This document shows, one piece after another, positions 36,269-44,724 of a DNA stretch of 64,000 nucleotides. The translations under genes were made by a program, and so were the position numbers. A model generated the notes under the pieces. The model did not search any database. It worked only from the letters and a program-made list of their open reading frames with translations, and was not told where the DNA came from. This DNA comes from Streptomyces sp. NK15101 (lineage in GTDB: Bacteria; Actinomycetota; Actinomycetes; Streptomycetales; Streptomycetaceae), in assembly GCF_020400725.1 (NCBI RefSeq), contig NZ_JAINVG010000016.1, forward strand, positions 1 through 64,000, given 5' to 3'. The stretch's first letter is position 1. Each line of letters opens with the position of its first letter.

Positions 36269-36945
36269 CCGGGCTCGCCCGGCCATGCGGGCGCCCCCAA
36301 CCAGGGGGCGAACTGCTCGGCGACCAGCGACGCCACGGCCGCCGCGTCCCGCGTTCCGTCGACCTCGATCACGCGGACGCCCAGGCGCCGGGCGGCGCGC
36401 ACCGCGTCCTCGGCGACCAGGCGGTCGCGGGCGATCCGGTTGGCCTGGGCGCGCGCCGGGTCGCCGACCGGCACGTCCAGGGCGCCCGCGCGCGGAAGGG
36501 TGCGGATCTGGTGCTGCCGGAAGTCCTCCGTGGGTACGAGGACGACCATCCGCCGGACCGAGTCGACCAGCGGGGCGACCAGCTCGGGCCGGAGTCCCCA
36601 TCCCTCGGCGATCGCCGGCCGGCCGGTCGACAGGGCGCGCAGGTCGTCCAGGACCCAGTCGAACCGCAGCGGGAAGCCGGCCAGCGTCTCGGCCGCCATC
36701 TCCTCCGGGCTCCGTTCCGTCCAGACCCGCGCGGGCCCCGGGTCCGCCACCGGCTCGCCCCGTGCCACCCGCCGTGCGATCCGGCGGTCCTGATGGCCCC
36801 GGGCGTCGTGGTAGTCGTAGTGATAAACCGTCAGTCCGAAGTCGCGGGCGAGGAGTTCGGACACGGTCGTCTTGCCGGCCCACTGCGCGCCGCCGATCCA
36901 CAGCATCCGGCGCAGGCTGCCGTGCGGGTCCCGGACGTCTGTCAT
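36265..36945 (-). CDS. P-loop kinase-like protein (AAA/adenylate-kinase fold)
   Basis: 226 residues from ATG 36945 with GGGAGGA six bases upstream. The Walker A motif is GGAQWAGKTT near residue 19, followed by VYHYDYHDARGHQDRR and later AIAEGWGLRPELV and RMVVLVPTEDFRQHQ. The size and layout resemble small-molecule or nucleotide kinases of the dephospho-CoA/AAA_18 type, but the substrate is not recognisable. It ends on a four-base overlap with the convergent GNAT gene and is 133 bases from the ArsR-type gene. Confidence 0.78.
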   Translation of the reverse strand: MTDVRDPHGSLRRMLWIGGAQWAGKTTVSELLARDFGLTVYHYDYHDARGHQDRRIARRVARGEPVADPGPARVWTERSPEEMAAETLAGFPLRFDWVLDDLRALSTGRPAIAEGWGLRPELVAPLVDSVRRMVVLVPTEDFRQHQIRTLPRAGALDVPVGDPARAQANRIARDRLVAEDAVRAARRLGVRVIEVDGTRDAAAVASLVAEQFAPWLGAPAWPGEPG

Positions 36946-37078
36946 GAGGTCCTCCCGTGGGCGGGCGGCGCGGACGGCCGCCCGGGAGGAGTCTCCTGGT
37001 TCGCGGGCGAAAAGTGCAGTCTTGTCTTCGCGGTGCGCTTGGCGGAGAGTGGAACGAGGGGCGGTGTGTCCTGGCGGA

Positions 37079-37429
37079 TCAGCCGGCGGCGTCGCCTTCG
37101 TGTGCGGTCACCACGGCCCGCAGGAGGCCCGGGAAGCGCTCCTCGAACTCCTCGCGGCGCAGGGCGTTCATGCGGGAGGTCCCCGCGTAGTGCTGGCGGA
37201 CGAGGCCGGCCTCGCGCAGGACGTGGAAGTGGTGCGTCGCCGTGGACTTGCTGACGGGCAGCTCGATGGTCCCGCAGGCGAGGTCCTCGTCCGCCGCCCA
37301 CAGCTCGGCGACGATCCGTCGCCTGACCGGGTCGACCAGCGCGTCCAGGACCTGTTGCAGGCCGATGTCGCGCAGGTCGGGGTGGGGCGGGACGCGGTCC
37401 CGCCGGCCGGTGCCTGTCACTGCTCTCAT
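37079..37429 (-). CDS. ArsR-type winged-helix regulator
   Basis: 116 residues from ATG 37429 (GGAGG 11 bases upstream); an ATG at 37453 would add eight residues. The winged helix is LQQVLDALVDPVRRRIVAEL, VSKSTATHHFHVLREAGLV and a wing YAGTSRMNALRREEFEERF. No metal-binding Cys cluster: a single Cys occurs in LACGTIELPVSK, so it may sense redox state or an organic ligand rather than metal. It is divergent from a quinone-oxidoreductase-like gene, with repeated operator-like sequences between them, the classic arrangement of a regulator and its target. Confidence 0.87.
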   Translation of the reverse strand: MRAVTGTGRRDRVPPHPDLRDIGLQQVLDALVDPVRRRIVAELWAADEDLACGTIELPVSKSTATHHFHVLREAGLVRQHYAGTSRMNALRREEFEERFPGLLRAVVTAHEGDAAG

Positions 37430-37458
37430 CTTCTCGTCCACCTCCGGAAGCATCGTAC

Positions 37459-37505
37459 GACAGCCGTCGAAGTTTCATGAACATCGAAGTTTGACAGCTG
37501 TCGAA
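37459..37505. promoter_or_regulatory. operator-like repeats between arsR-type and oxidoreductase genes
   Basis: GACAGCCGTCGAA (37459-37471) and GACAGCTGTCGAA (37493-37505) are direct repeats differing at one base. The second contains the palindrome GACAGCTGTC. TCGAAGTTT also occurs twice, at 37467 and 37484. The whole block fills the divergent promoter region. Confidence 0.6.
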
Positions 37506-37579
37506 CCTTGCGCTTGGCTGGGGTCCGGCGGCGGAGCGGTCCGCGCGCCGCCGTCACCGAGCGGGGAGGGGGAAGCCCG

Positions 37580-38584
37580 ATGAGCAAGGCCAGGACGGTG
37601 CGGTTCCACGAGTACGGCGGTCCGGAGGTGCTCCGCCTGGAGGACGTGGAGGTGGGCGAACCGGGCCCCGGCGAAGTCCTCCTCCGGGTGGAGGCCATCG
37701 GCCTCAACCGCGCCGAGGCCCTCTTCCGCGGCGGCCACTACATCGAGCCGGCCCGGCGCTTCCCCGCCCGCATCGGGCTGGAGGCCGCGGGTGTCGTCGA
37801 GGCCCTCGGCGAGGGCGTGAGCGGGCTCGCGACGGGCCGGGCGGTGAGCGTCGTGCCCTCGTTCTCGATGAACGACCACGGCGTCTACGCCGAACGCGCG
37901 ATCGTCCCGGCGTCCTCCCTCGTCCCCCGCCCCGAGGGCCTCGGCCCCGTCGAGGGCGCCGCCGTGTGGATGCCGTACGTCACGGCGTACGGCGGACTGG
38001 TGGAGGTCGGCGGGGCGCGCGCCGGGGACACCGTCGTCCTGACCGGGGCCTCCAGCAGCGTCGGCCTGGCCGCGATCAGGACCGCCCACCGGATCGGTGC
38101 CACACCCCTCGTCACCACCCGCACCCGGGCCAAGAGGGACGCCCTGCTCGAGGCGGGAGCGGCCGAGGTGATCGTCACCGAGGAGGAGGACGTCGCCGAG
38201 CGCGTACGGGACCTGACGGGCGGGCGCGGCGCCGATCTCGCCTTCGACGGGGTCGCGGGACCCGGCCTCACCGACCTCGTCAGGGCCGTCGCCCCCGGCG
38301 GCACCGTGCTGCTCTACGGCGCCGTGAGCGGGCTCCCGACCCCGTACCCCGGCTTCGACCTCGGGATGCCCGCCGTCTCCCTGCGGACCTACACGATGCC
38401 GGAGACGACCCGGGACCCGGAGCGGCTGCGCAGGGCCCGCGCCTTCGTCGAGTCAGGGCTGCGCACCGGCTTCTTCGAACCCGCCGTCGACCGCACCTTC
38501 ACCCTCGACGAGATCGTCGCGGCGCACCGGGCCATGGAGGCAGGCCACCAGGTGGGCAAGATCGTCGTGACCGTGCCCCGGTAG
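37580..38584 (+). CDS. zinc-independent quinone oxidoreductase-like dehydrogenase (MDR family)
   Basis: 334 residues. The GroES-like N-terminal domain (RTVRFHEYGGPEVLRLEDVE, IGLNRAEALFRGGHY) lacks the zinc ligands of alcohol dehydrogenases. The Rossmann part is VVLTGASSSVGLAAIRTAHR (about 155-175), with GRGADLAFDGVAGPGL following. The ending is VAAHRAMEAGHQVGKIVVTVP. Such enzymes reduce quinones or enones with NADPH. Divergent from the ArsR-type gene, which probably controls it. Confidence 0.88.
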   Translation: MSKARTVRFHEYGGPEVLRLEDVEVGEPGPGEVLLRVEAIGLNRAEALFRGGHYIEPARRFPARIGLEAAGVVEALGEGVSGLATGRAVSVVPSFSMNDHGVYAERAIVPASSLVPRPEGLGPVEGAAVWMPYVTAYGGLVEVGGARAGDTVVLTGASSSVGLAAIRTAHRIGATPLVTTRTRAKRDALLEAGAAEVIVTEEEDVAERVRDLTGGRGADLAFDGVAGPGLTDLVRAVAPGGTVLLYGAVSGLPTPYPGFDLGMPAVSLRTYTMPETTRDPERLRRARAFVESGLRTGFFEPAVDRTFTLDEIVAAHRAMEAGHQVGKIVVTVPR

Positions 38585-38589
38585 GGGTG

Positions 38590-39405
38590 TCAGGCCGTCC
38601 AGTGCGCGGGGCGGTCGAAGCCCTCGGGGAGGCGGGTCGCCGCGTTCCCGCGCGCCGAGTTCAGCTGGGGCTGCGTCAGGAACAGCGCGCCGGTCAGGTC
38701 CGCGCCCGACAGATCGGCGTCCCGCAGGTCGGCGCCGATCAGGTCCGTGAGCGACAGGTCCGCCCCCGTCAGGTCGGCCGCGATGAGCAGCGCCCCGCGC
38801 AGGTCCGTGCCCCGCAGCTTCGCCCCGCGCAGCCGCCTGCCGATCAGGTCCGCCCCGCGCCGGCTCTTCGGCCGGCCGCCGGCCGCGGCGCGGACCAGCT
38901 CGCTCGTCCTGAGGAGCAGCGGGTTGACCTCGGCGCGCACCGCCGCCACGTCCAGCTTCTCCAGGGCGTCCGGCGTGCCCCCGGCGAGCTCCTCGACCCG
39001 GGCCAGCGCGGCCCGCAGCTCGGCGTGGACGGGGCGGGCCGTCCGCAGCGCCAGGGCCTCCGTGAGGTAGCGCAGCAGCTCGTGCAGCTGCCGCACCACC
39101 GGAAACACCTCGTACATCTGCCGGGCCGTCTCCGGAGCCTCACGCCAGGACGCGCCGCCGAAGGTCACCTGGGAGACCCGCTGACCCGCGCCGAAGCAGT
39201 CGTACACGGTGCAGCCCTGGAAACCGCTCGGCCGCAGCCGGGTGTGGATCCCGCAGCGGAAGTCCTCCTGGAGGTTCCGGCAGGGCTCGCCCGACGACTT
39301 GTTCACGGCGAAGTCGGCCGACTTGGCGAAGGGCAGGGCCACGCAGCACAGGCCGAAGCAGTTCGCGCAGTCGCCGCGCAGTGCGGATTGCCGGGTGTCG
39401 GGCAC
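38590..39405 (-). CDS. pentapeptide-repeat protein with N-terminal cysteine cluster
   Basis: 271 residues from GTG 39405. The N-terminal 75 residues are rich in cysteine (CANCFGLCC, CRN, FRCGIHTR, GCTVYDCFGAG), a probable zinc or Fe-S site. A helical middle follows. The C-terminus (about 190-245) is a run of pentapeptide repeats, ADLIGRRLRGAKLRGTDLRG, then ALLIAADLTGADLSLTDLIG and so on, forming a right-handed beta-helix. The cysteine pattern looks like a YkgJ-type zinc/iron-chelating domain. Function unknown. Convergent with the oxidoreductase gene, six bases apart. Confidence 0.82.
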   Translation of the reverse strand: MPDTRQSALRGDCANCFGLCCVALPFAKSADFAVNKSSGEPCRNLQEDFRCGIHTRLRPSGFQGCTVYDCFGAGQRVSQVTFGGASWREAPETARQMYEVFPVVRQLHELLRYLTEALALRTARPVHAELRAALARVEELAGGTPDALEKLDVAAVRAEVNPLLLRTSELVRAAAGGRPKSRRGADLIGRRLRGAKLRGTDLRGALLIAADLTGADLSLTDLIGADLRDADLSGADLTGALFLTQPQLNSARGNAATRLPEGFDRPAHWTA

Positions 39406-39504
39406 GGTGGAACGGTTCCTTCGCGGTTCGGGGACGGTTCGGCGGGGACGGTCCCCACCGTATCGCGCCCCCGGCGCCGCACGGCCCGTCCGGTGCCCTG
39501 ACCT

Positions 39505-39550
39505 CGTGTCTTGTCGTGTCCTGTCGCCGTGTCCTGCCGTCGTGCTCTCG
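39505..39550. repeat. short imperfect tandem repeats upstream of the double hydrolase
   Basis: Units CGTGTCTTGT, CGTGTCCTGTCGC, CGTGTCCTGCCGT and CGTGCTCTCG follow each other directly in the divergent promoter region between the pentapeptide gene and the hydrolase gene. Confidence 0.5.
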
Positions 39551-39597
39551 GCGAAACCGATTGCGGTGATCCACCGGGCCCGGTGAGGATCGGCGGC

Positions 39598-41130
39598 ATG
39601 CCGACGTTCACGACACATGACGGAACCGAACTCGCCTACCGCGTACAGGGGGAGGGGGAGCCGCTCGTGTGCCTGGCGGGCGGGCCGATGCGCGACGCCG
39701 GCTACCTCGGGGACCTCGGCGGACTCGCCGCCCACCGCACCCTCGTCCTGCTCGACGCCCGCGGCACGGGGGCGAGCGCCGAGCCCGCCGACCCCGGCAC
39801 GTACCGCTGCGACCGGCAGGTCGGCGACGTCGAGGCCCTCCGCGCCCACCTCGGCCTGGACCGGATCGACCTCCTCGGCCACTCGGCGGCCGGCAACCTC
39901 GCCGTCCTGTACGCCGCCGCCCACCCCGAGCGGATCCGCTCCCTGGTCCTCGTCACCTCCCTCGGACGCGCCCTCGGCGTCGGGACCACCGACGAGGAGT
40001 GGGACAAGGCCGTCGAGGTCTTCGCCGACCGGCCCTGGTACCCGGAGGCGAAGGCCGCCCTGGACGCGATCGGCCCGGACACCCCGCTGCGGCGCGTCCG
40101 CGAGATCACCGCCCCCTTCGCCTACGGCCACTGGGACGCCGCGGCCCAGGAGCACGCGGCGCGAACCGAGGAGGAGACGAACTGGGAGGCGGCGTCCGTC
40201 TACCACGGCGAGGGCGCCTACGACCCGGAGACCACCCGCCGCGCGCTCGGCGCGCTCACCGCGCCGGTCCTGATCCTGGCGGGCGAGTACGACGCGGGCC
40301 CGACGCCCGCGAAGGCCGCCGAGGCGGCGGCCTTCTTCCCGCACGCGGAGCTCGTCGTCCAGCCGGGCGCCGGACACCACCCCTGGGTCGACGACGCCGG
40401 CGCCTTCGCCCGCACGGTCGCCGCCTTCCTCGACCCGGCCGTCCGCACGGTCACCGTGGACGGCGTACGGCTCGCCTACCGGGTCGCGGGAGCGGAGGAC
40501 GCCCGGCCCGTGGTCCTCGTCCACGGCCGCGGCGAGAACAGCAGGACGTGGGCCGAGGTCATCGAGGACCTGGCCGTCGACCACCGGGTGTACGCGGTCG
40601 ACCTGCGCGGCCACGGACTCAGCGACCGCCCCGGCCGCTACGGCTTCGAGGACTTCCGCGACGAACTCGGCGGCTTCGTCAAGGCCCTCGGCCTCACCGG
40701 CGCCACCGTCGTCGCCCACTCGATGGGCGCCGGCGCCGCCTGCCTCCTCGCCCAGAGCGAACCCGGCCTCATCGGCTGCCTCGTCCTGGAGGAGCCACCG
40801 GCCTTCGCCCCGCTCGACCCGCCGCGCCCGGTGGCCGAGCGCCCCGAAGGTCCCCTCGCCTTCGACTGGGACATCGTCCCCACCACCGACGCCCAGCTCA
40901 ACGCCCCCGACCCGGCCTGGCGCGAGGGGCTCGGCGCGATCACGGCCCCCACCCTCGTCCTCGCCGGCGGCCCGGCCAGCCACATCCCGCAGGACCAGCT
41001 GTCCGGCCTCGCCGACCGCATTCCGGACGCCCGCCTCGTCATGATCGGGGCCGGCCACCTCGTCCACGGCGCCCGGCCGGCCGAGTTCCTCGCGGCCATC
41101 AGGGAGTTCGGGATCGCGGCAGGCGCGTAG
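39598..41130 (+). CDS. tandem double alpha/beta hydrolase
   Basis: 510 residues made of two complete alpha/beta-hydrolase modules. Module one (about 1-278): VCLAGGPMRDAGYLG, LLDARGTGAS, nucleophile GHSAAGNLAV, acid GEYDAGPTP, His in GAGHHPWVD. Module two (about 283-510): VLVHGRGENSRTW, VDLRGHGLSDRPG, nucleophile AHSMGAGAACLL, IGAGHLVHG. Both catalytic triads seem complete. A single-domain enzyme of this fold has about 270 residues. Substrate unknown. Seven bases separate it from the next gene, so the two are an operon. Confidence 0.88.
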   Translation: MPTFTTHDGTELAYRVQGEGEPLVCLAGGPMRDAGYLGDLGGLAAHRTLVLLDARGTGASAEPADPGTYRCDRQVGDVEALRAHLGLDRIDLLGHSAAGNLAVLYAAAHPERIRSLVLVTSLGRALGVGTTDEEWDKAVEVFADRPWYPEAKAALDAIGPDTPLRRVREITAPFAYGHWDAAAQEHAARTEEETNWEAASVYHGEGAYDPETTRRALGALTAPVLILAGEYDAGPTPAKAAEAAAFFPHAELVVQPGAGHHPWVDDAGAFARTVAAFLDPAVRTVTVDGVRLAYRVAGAEDARPVVLVHGRGENSRTWAEVIEDLAVDHRVYAVDLRGHGLSDRPGRYGFEDFRDELGGFVKALGLTGATVVAHSMGAGAACLLAQSEPGLIGCLVLEEPPAFAPLDPPRPVAERPEGPLAFDWDIVPTTDAQLNAPDPAWREGLGAITAPTLVLAGGPASHIPQDQLSGLADRIPDARLVMIGAGHLVHGARPAEFLAAIREFGIAAGA

Positions 41131-41137
41131 GAGGACC

Positions 41138-41656
41138 ATGGAGTACGAAGCCGTCGGAGCCGAGCCCACCGCGACCGGGGACCTGCCGGGCCTCGGCTCG
41201 GCGCAGGGGCAGGAGGAGGCGTACTCCCTGCTCGTCTCCTTCGAGGGGAAGGAACTGTCGATCGCGCAGGTCGGCGGCTACGACGAACCCTTCACGGGCA
41301 GCAGCGACCGGTCCGGCGCGTTCCTGACCGTGGCCGTCGCCGGGGAGCAGCTCACCCGCTACGACGGCCCGGCCCGCCCCCGGACGGTGGTGGAGGCGGA
41401 CGACGTCCTGCCGGACGGCCTGGTCTTCATGGGGCGGCCCGGATTTCTCGACGAAGCACGGGTCCTCGCGCCGGTGGGCGAGGACCCGTGGGAGGAGGGA
41501 TGCCGTCACTTCCTGCTCGACGCCGTGGACCTGCGGCCGCGGGCCGAGGTCACGTACCCGCCGGGCGTCGATGTCGTGTCCCGCGTGCTGCCCCTGGGCG
41601 ACGGCACCTGGCTGACCTTCGACGGCGACGCCGTCCGCCGCCGGCGCACCCGCTGA
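41138..41656 (+). CDS. conserved hypothetical protein, 172 aa
   Basis: 172 residues with AGGAGG three bases before the ATG and seven bases after the double-hydrolase stop, so translated with it. No signal peptide or membrane segment. The sequence (EAYSLLVSFEGKELSIAQVG, then WLTFDGDAVRRRRTR at the end) looks like a compact beta-rich soluble protein. I do not recognise a family. Convergent with the FadD19-like gene, four bases apart. Confidence 0.7.
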   Translation: MEYEAVGAEPTATGDLPGLGSAQGQEEAYSLLVSFEGKELSIAQVGGYDEPFTGSSDRSGAFLTVAVAGEQLTRYDGPARPRTVVEADDVLPDGLVFMGRPGFLDEARVLAPVGEDPWEEGCRHFLLDAVDLRPRAEVTYPPGVDVVSRVLPLGDGTWLTFDGDAVRRRRTR

Positions 41657-41660
41657 CTCC

Positions 41661-43340
41661 TCAGGGGGTGTCCGCGTCCGCCTCCACGGCCACCGCGCGG
41701 GCCCAGCGGTAGTCGGCCTTTCCGCTGGGGGAGCGCTGGATGCGGTCGGTGAGCACCAGTTGGCGGGGGACCTTGTAGCCCGCCAACTGCCGCCGGCAGT
41801 GGGTCTGGAGGGATTCCAGGTCCAGTGGCGGTGCGTCCGGGCGGAGTTGGACGACCGCGGCGACGTGGTTGCCCCAGCGGGCGTCGGGGACACCGGCGAC
41901 CAGTGCGTCGTACACGTCGGGGTGGGACTTCAGGGCCTGCTCCACCTCCTCCGGATAGACCTTCTCGCCCCCGGTGTTGATGCACTGCGAGCCGCGGCCC
42001 AGGACGGTGACCACCCCGCTCTCGTCGACGGTCGCCATGTCGCCGAGCAGCACCCACCGCACCCCGTCCCGCTCGAAGAAGGTCTCGGCGGTCTTGGCGG
42101 GGTCGTTGTAGTAGCCGAGCGGGACGTGGCCGCGCTGGGCGAGGCGACCGGTCTCGCCCGGCGCGACGGGGAGGCGGGTCGCCGGGTCGACGACCTGGGT
42201 GCGTTCGTTGACGTGCAGCCGGAAGCCCTTGGCCGGGCCGGAGTCGTCGGTCGCGCGCCCGTTGGAACCGGACTCCGTGGAGCCGAAGTTGTTGAGCAGC
42301 AGGACGTTCGGCATGAGCTCCTGGAGCTCGGCCCGTACCGTCTCGGACATGATCGCCCCGGAGGAGGAGAGGCTGAAGAGGGCGGACAGGTCCGTGCCCC
42401 CGAGCGGTCCGCGCAGCGCGTCCACGAGCGGGCGCAGCATCGCGTCCCCGACCAGGGAGATGCTGGAGACCTTCTCCTTCTCCAGGGTGCGCAGCACCTC
42501 CTCGGGCACGTACTTGCGGTGCAGGACGACCCGCTGCCCGTAGTCGAACGCGACGAACGCGGTCAGGATGGAGGTGCCGTGCATGAGGGGCGGCGCGGGG
42601 AAGAAGGTGATGCCGGCGCCACCGGCCGCGACCCGCTCCGCCAGCTCCTCGGGACGCTTCACGGGCTCGCCCGCGGGGTCGCCCCCGAAGAGGCCCGCGA
42701 AGAACAGGTCCTCCTGGCGCCACAGGACGCCCTTGGGCATGCCGGTGGTGCCGCCGGTGTAGATGATGAACAGGTCGTCGGGCGAGCGGGGGCCGAAGCC
42801 GCGCTCCGCCGAACCCGCGGCCTCCGCCTCGGCGAACGGCACGCAGTCGAGCGAAGGCGCTCCCTCGGATTCGTCGCCGAGCCGCGCAGCGGTTCCCCGG
42901 GGGGTGGTTGCCGGGCGGCGGGCGGGGCCCACCCGCACGAGGTGCCGCAGCTTCTCCGTCTGCGGGAGCGCCGCCGCGACCCGGCCGGTGAACTCGGCGT
43001 CGAAGACGAGCGCGGCCAGGTCGGCGTCCCGGTAGAGGTAGACGAGCTCCTCCTCCACGTACCGGTAGTTCACGTTGACCGGCACGATCCGCGCCTTCAG
43101 GCAGGCGAGGAGGGTCTGCAGGTACTCGACGCCGTTGTAGAGGTGGAGGCCGAGGTGCTCGCCGGGCCGGATGCCCGCGTCGATCAGGTGGTGCGCGATC
43201 CTGTTGGCGGCGGCGTCGAGCTCGGCGTAGGTGAGCCGCCGCTCCTCGCCCGTGCCGGGATGGTCGACGTACACCAGCGCCTCGCGGTCGGGGACCACGT
43301 CGACGACCGATTCGAACAGGTCGGCAAGGTTGTACTCCAC
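41661..43340 (-). CDS. acyl-CoA synthetase, FadD19-like
   Basis: 559 residues from GTG 43340 (AGGAGG five bases upstream). ANL motifs: IIYTGGTTGMPKGVLWR, PAPPLMHGTSILTAF, VGDAMLRPLVDAL, NNFGSTESGSNG, LGRGSQCINTGGEKVYPEEV and YKVPRQLVLTDRIQRSPSGK. The YTGGTTG loop, the KGVLWRQED segment and the C-terminal RSPSGKADYRWA closely resemble mycobacterial FadD19, which forms CoA esters of C27 sterol side-chain acids. It is divergent from a crotonase gene, as fadD19 is from echA19, with an operator-like palindrome in the shared promoter region. Substrate inferred. Confidence 0.88.
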   Translation of the reverse strand: MEYNLADLFESVVDVVPDREALVYVDHPGTGEERRLTYAELDAAANRIAHHLIDAGIRPGEHLGLHLYNGVEYLQTLLACLKARIVPVNVNYRYVEEELVYLYRDADLAALVFDAEFTGRVAAALPQTEKLRHLVRVGPARRPATTPRGTAARLGDESEGAPSLDCVPFAEAEAAGSAERGFGPRSPDDLFIIYTGGTTGMPKGVLWRQEDLFFAGLFGGDPAGEPVKRPEELAERVAAGGAGITFFPAPPLMHGTSILTAFVAFDYGQRVVLHRKYVPEEVLRTLEKEKVSSISLVGDAMLRPLVDALRGPLGGTDLSALFSLSSSGAIMSETVRAELQELMPNVLLLNNFGSTESGSNGRATDDSGPAKGFRLHVNERTQVVDPATRLPVAPGETGRLAQRGHVPLGYYNDPAKTAETFFERDGVRWVLLGDMATVDESGVVTVLGRGSQCINTGGEKVYPEEVEQALKSHPDVYDALVAGVPDARWGNHVAAVVQLRPDAPPLDLESLQTHCRRQLAGYKVPRQLVLTDRIQRSPSGKADYRWARAVAVEADADTP

Positions 43341-43429
43341 CGTTCCTCCTGACCCCGGTTCGCCGGTTCACATGGACGTGGCGGTCATTAGAGCGCCGAC
43401 CGGTCACCGGGGGAAGGGGATGCGCAGAA

Positions 43430-43452
43430 GAATCTGACTGAGTGTCAGAAAA
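43430..43452. promoter_or_regulatory. shared operator-like element, copy 2
   Basis: AGAATCTGAC, six bases, then TCAGAAAA, with a perfect inverted core TCTGAC-N5-GTCAGA (43433-43449). The 18 fixed bases are identical to those at 22222-22245. It sits between the FadD19-like gene and the crotonase gene, about 60 bases before the crotonase ATG. Confidence 0.65.
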
Positions 43453-43512
43453 CTATTGAACTGGGCCCCCGGCTCCTGCAACCTGTTCCAGAACTGGAGA
43501 CGGGAGGCCCCC

Positions 43513-44313
43513 ATGGGCGGCACCGAACACCTCAGCGTCCGGCGCGAAGGCGCCACGCTCGTCCTCACCTTGAACCGGCCCGAGGCCAAGAACGCCCTCT
43601 CGCTGCCGATGCTCGTCGGCCTGTACGACGGCTGGCTGGAGGCCGACGCCGACGACACCGTCCGCTCGGTCGTCCTCACCGGCGCGGGCGGTTCCTTCTG
43701 CGCCGGCATGGACCTCAAGGCCCTGGCCGGGAAGGGCATGGCGGGCGAGGGCTACCGGGACCGGCTGAAGGCCGACCCCGACCTGCACTGGAAGGCGATG
43801 CTCCGCCACCACCGCCCCCGCAAGCCCGTCATCGCGGCCGTCGAGGGGTACTGCGTCGCCGGCGGCACCGAGATCCTCCAGGGCACCGACATCAGGGTCG
43901 CCGCCGCCTCCGCCACCTTCGGCCTCTTCGAGGTCCGGCGGGGCCTCTTCCCCATCGGCGGCTCCACCGTCCGCCTGCCCCGGCAGATCGCCCGCACCCA
44001 CGCCCTCGAAATGCTCCTCACCGGTCGCCCGTACAGCGCCGAGGAGGCCGCCGCCATCGGCCTCGTCGGCAGGGTGGTCCCCGACGGCACCGCCCTGGAC
44101 GCCGCCCTCGAGATCGCCGAGCGCGTCAACGCCTGCGGGCCGCTCGCCGTCGAGGCGGTCAAGGCCTCCGTGTACGAGACGGCCGAGATGACCGAGACGG
44201 AGGGGCTCGCCGCCGAACTGAAGCGGGGATGGCCGATCTTCGACACGGCGGACGCGAAGGAGGGGGCGAGGGCGTTCGCGGAGAAGCGGGCGCCGGTGTA
44301 CCGCCGGGAGTGA
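43513..44313 (+). CDS. enoyl-CoA hydratase / crotonase family
   Basis: 266 residues from ATG 43513 with GGGAGG five bases upstream. Crotonase motifs: LTLNRPEAKNALSLPML, AGGSFCAGMDLKAL (oxyanion), EGYCVAGGTEILQGTDIRVA, then FEVRRGLFPIGGSTVRLPRQ. The Glu usually found in the FGxPE region is replaced by a FEVRRGLFP context typical of EchA19-like sequences. It would hydrate an enoyl-CoA in side-chain beta-oxidation. First gene of a plus-strand block with the DUF35 and thiolase genes, though a 411-base gap with hairpins follows. Confidence 0.88.
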   Translation: MGGTEHLSVRREGATLVLTLNRPEAKNALSLPMLVGLYDGWLEADADDTVRSVVLTGAGGSFCAGMDLKALAGKGMAGEGYRDRLKADPDLHWKAMLRHHRPRKPVIAAVEGYCVAGGTEILQGTDIRVAAASATFGLFEVRRGLFPIGGSTVRLPRQIARTHALEMLLTGRPYSAEEAAAIGLVGRVVPDGTALDAALEIAERVNACGPLAVEAVKASVYETAEMTETEGLAAELKRGWPIFDTADAKEGARAFAEKRAPVYRRE

Positions 44314-44329
44314 CCCTTCCCCCACCCCA

Positions 44330-44640
44330 CCCCGCCCCGCCCCGAAACCGGGGTCCCGCCCTCGGATCCCTGGACCCGGCTTCCGCGCCGGACCCCGGAG
44401 GCGGGGTCCCGCCCCTGATCCCGGAGGCAGGGCTCCGCCCCTGATCCCCGGATCCGGGATCCGTCCCGGCTCCCGTACGGCCCGCGGCCGCTCCTTCGGC
44501 CGCAGGGCGGGGCATACCCCCACCGGGCAGCGGGAGTTGAGCAACGCCGGGGTTTCCCCACGCCGCCAGGCGCGGGAGAGCCCGAGGTACGGGGACCGGG
44601 GCGGAGCCCCGGCCCCCGGAAGGGGCGGGGTGGGGGAGGG
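44330..44640. repeat. hairpin- and repeat-rich intergenic region
   Basis: The 411 bases between the crotonase and DUF35 genes hold no gene. They contain GGACCCC...GGGGTCC (44390-44409, 7-bp stem), two GCCCCTGATCCC direct repeats, GGATCCGGGATCC and GGGGCGGAGCCCC-type hairpins. Transcription may be interrupted or processed here. Confidence 0.6.
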
Positions 44641-44724
44641 AGCCCCCACGCAGCGGCCCCGCCCGCACCCCACGCCCGCCCGTCCCCTTCCCCGATGCCC
44701 CCTCCCCGATGAAGGAGCCGTCCC

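Noticed and set aside
36265..36945. Chloramphenicol phosphotransferase-like resistance kinase
   Set aside because: Only the Walker A and general size agree; no family-specific motif was seen.
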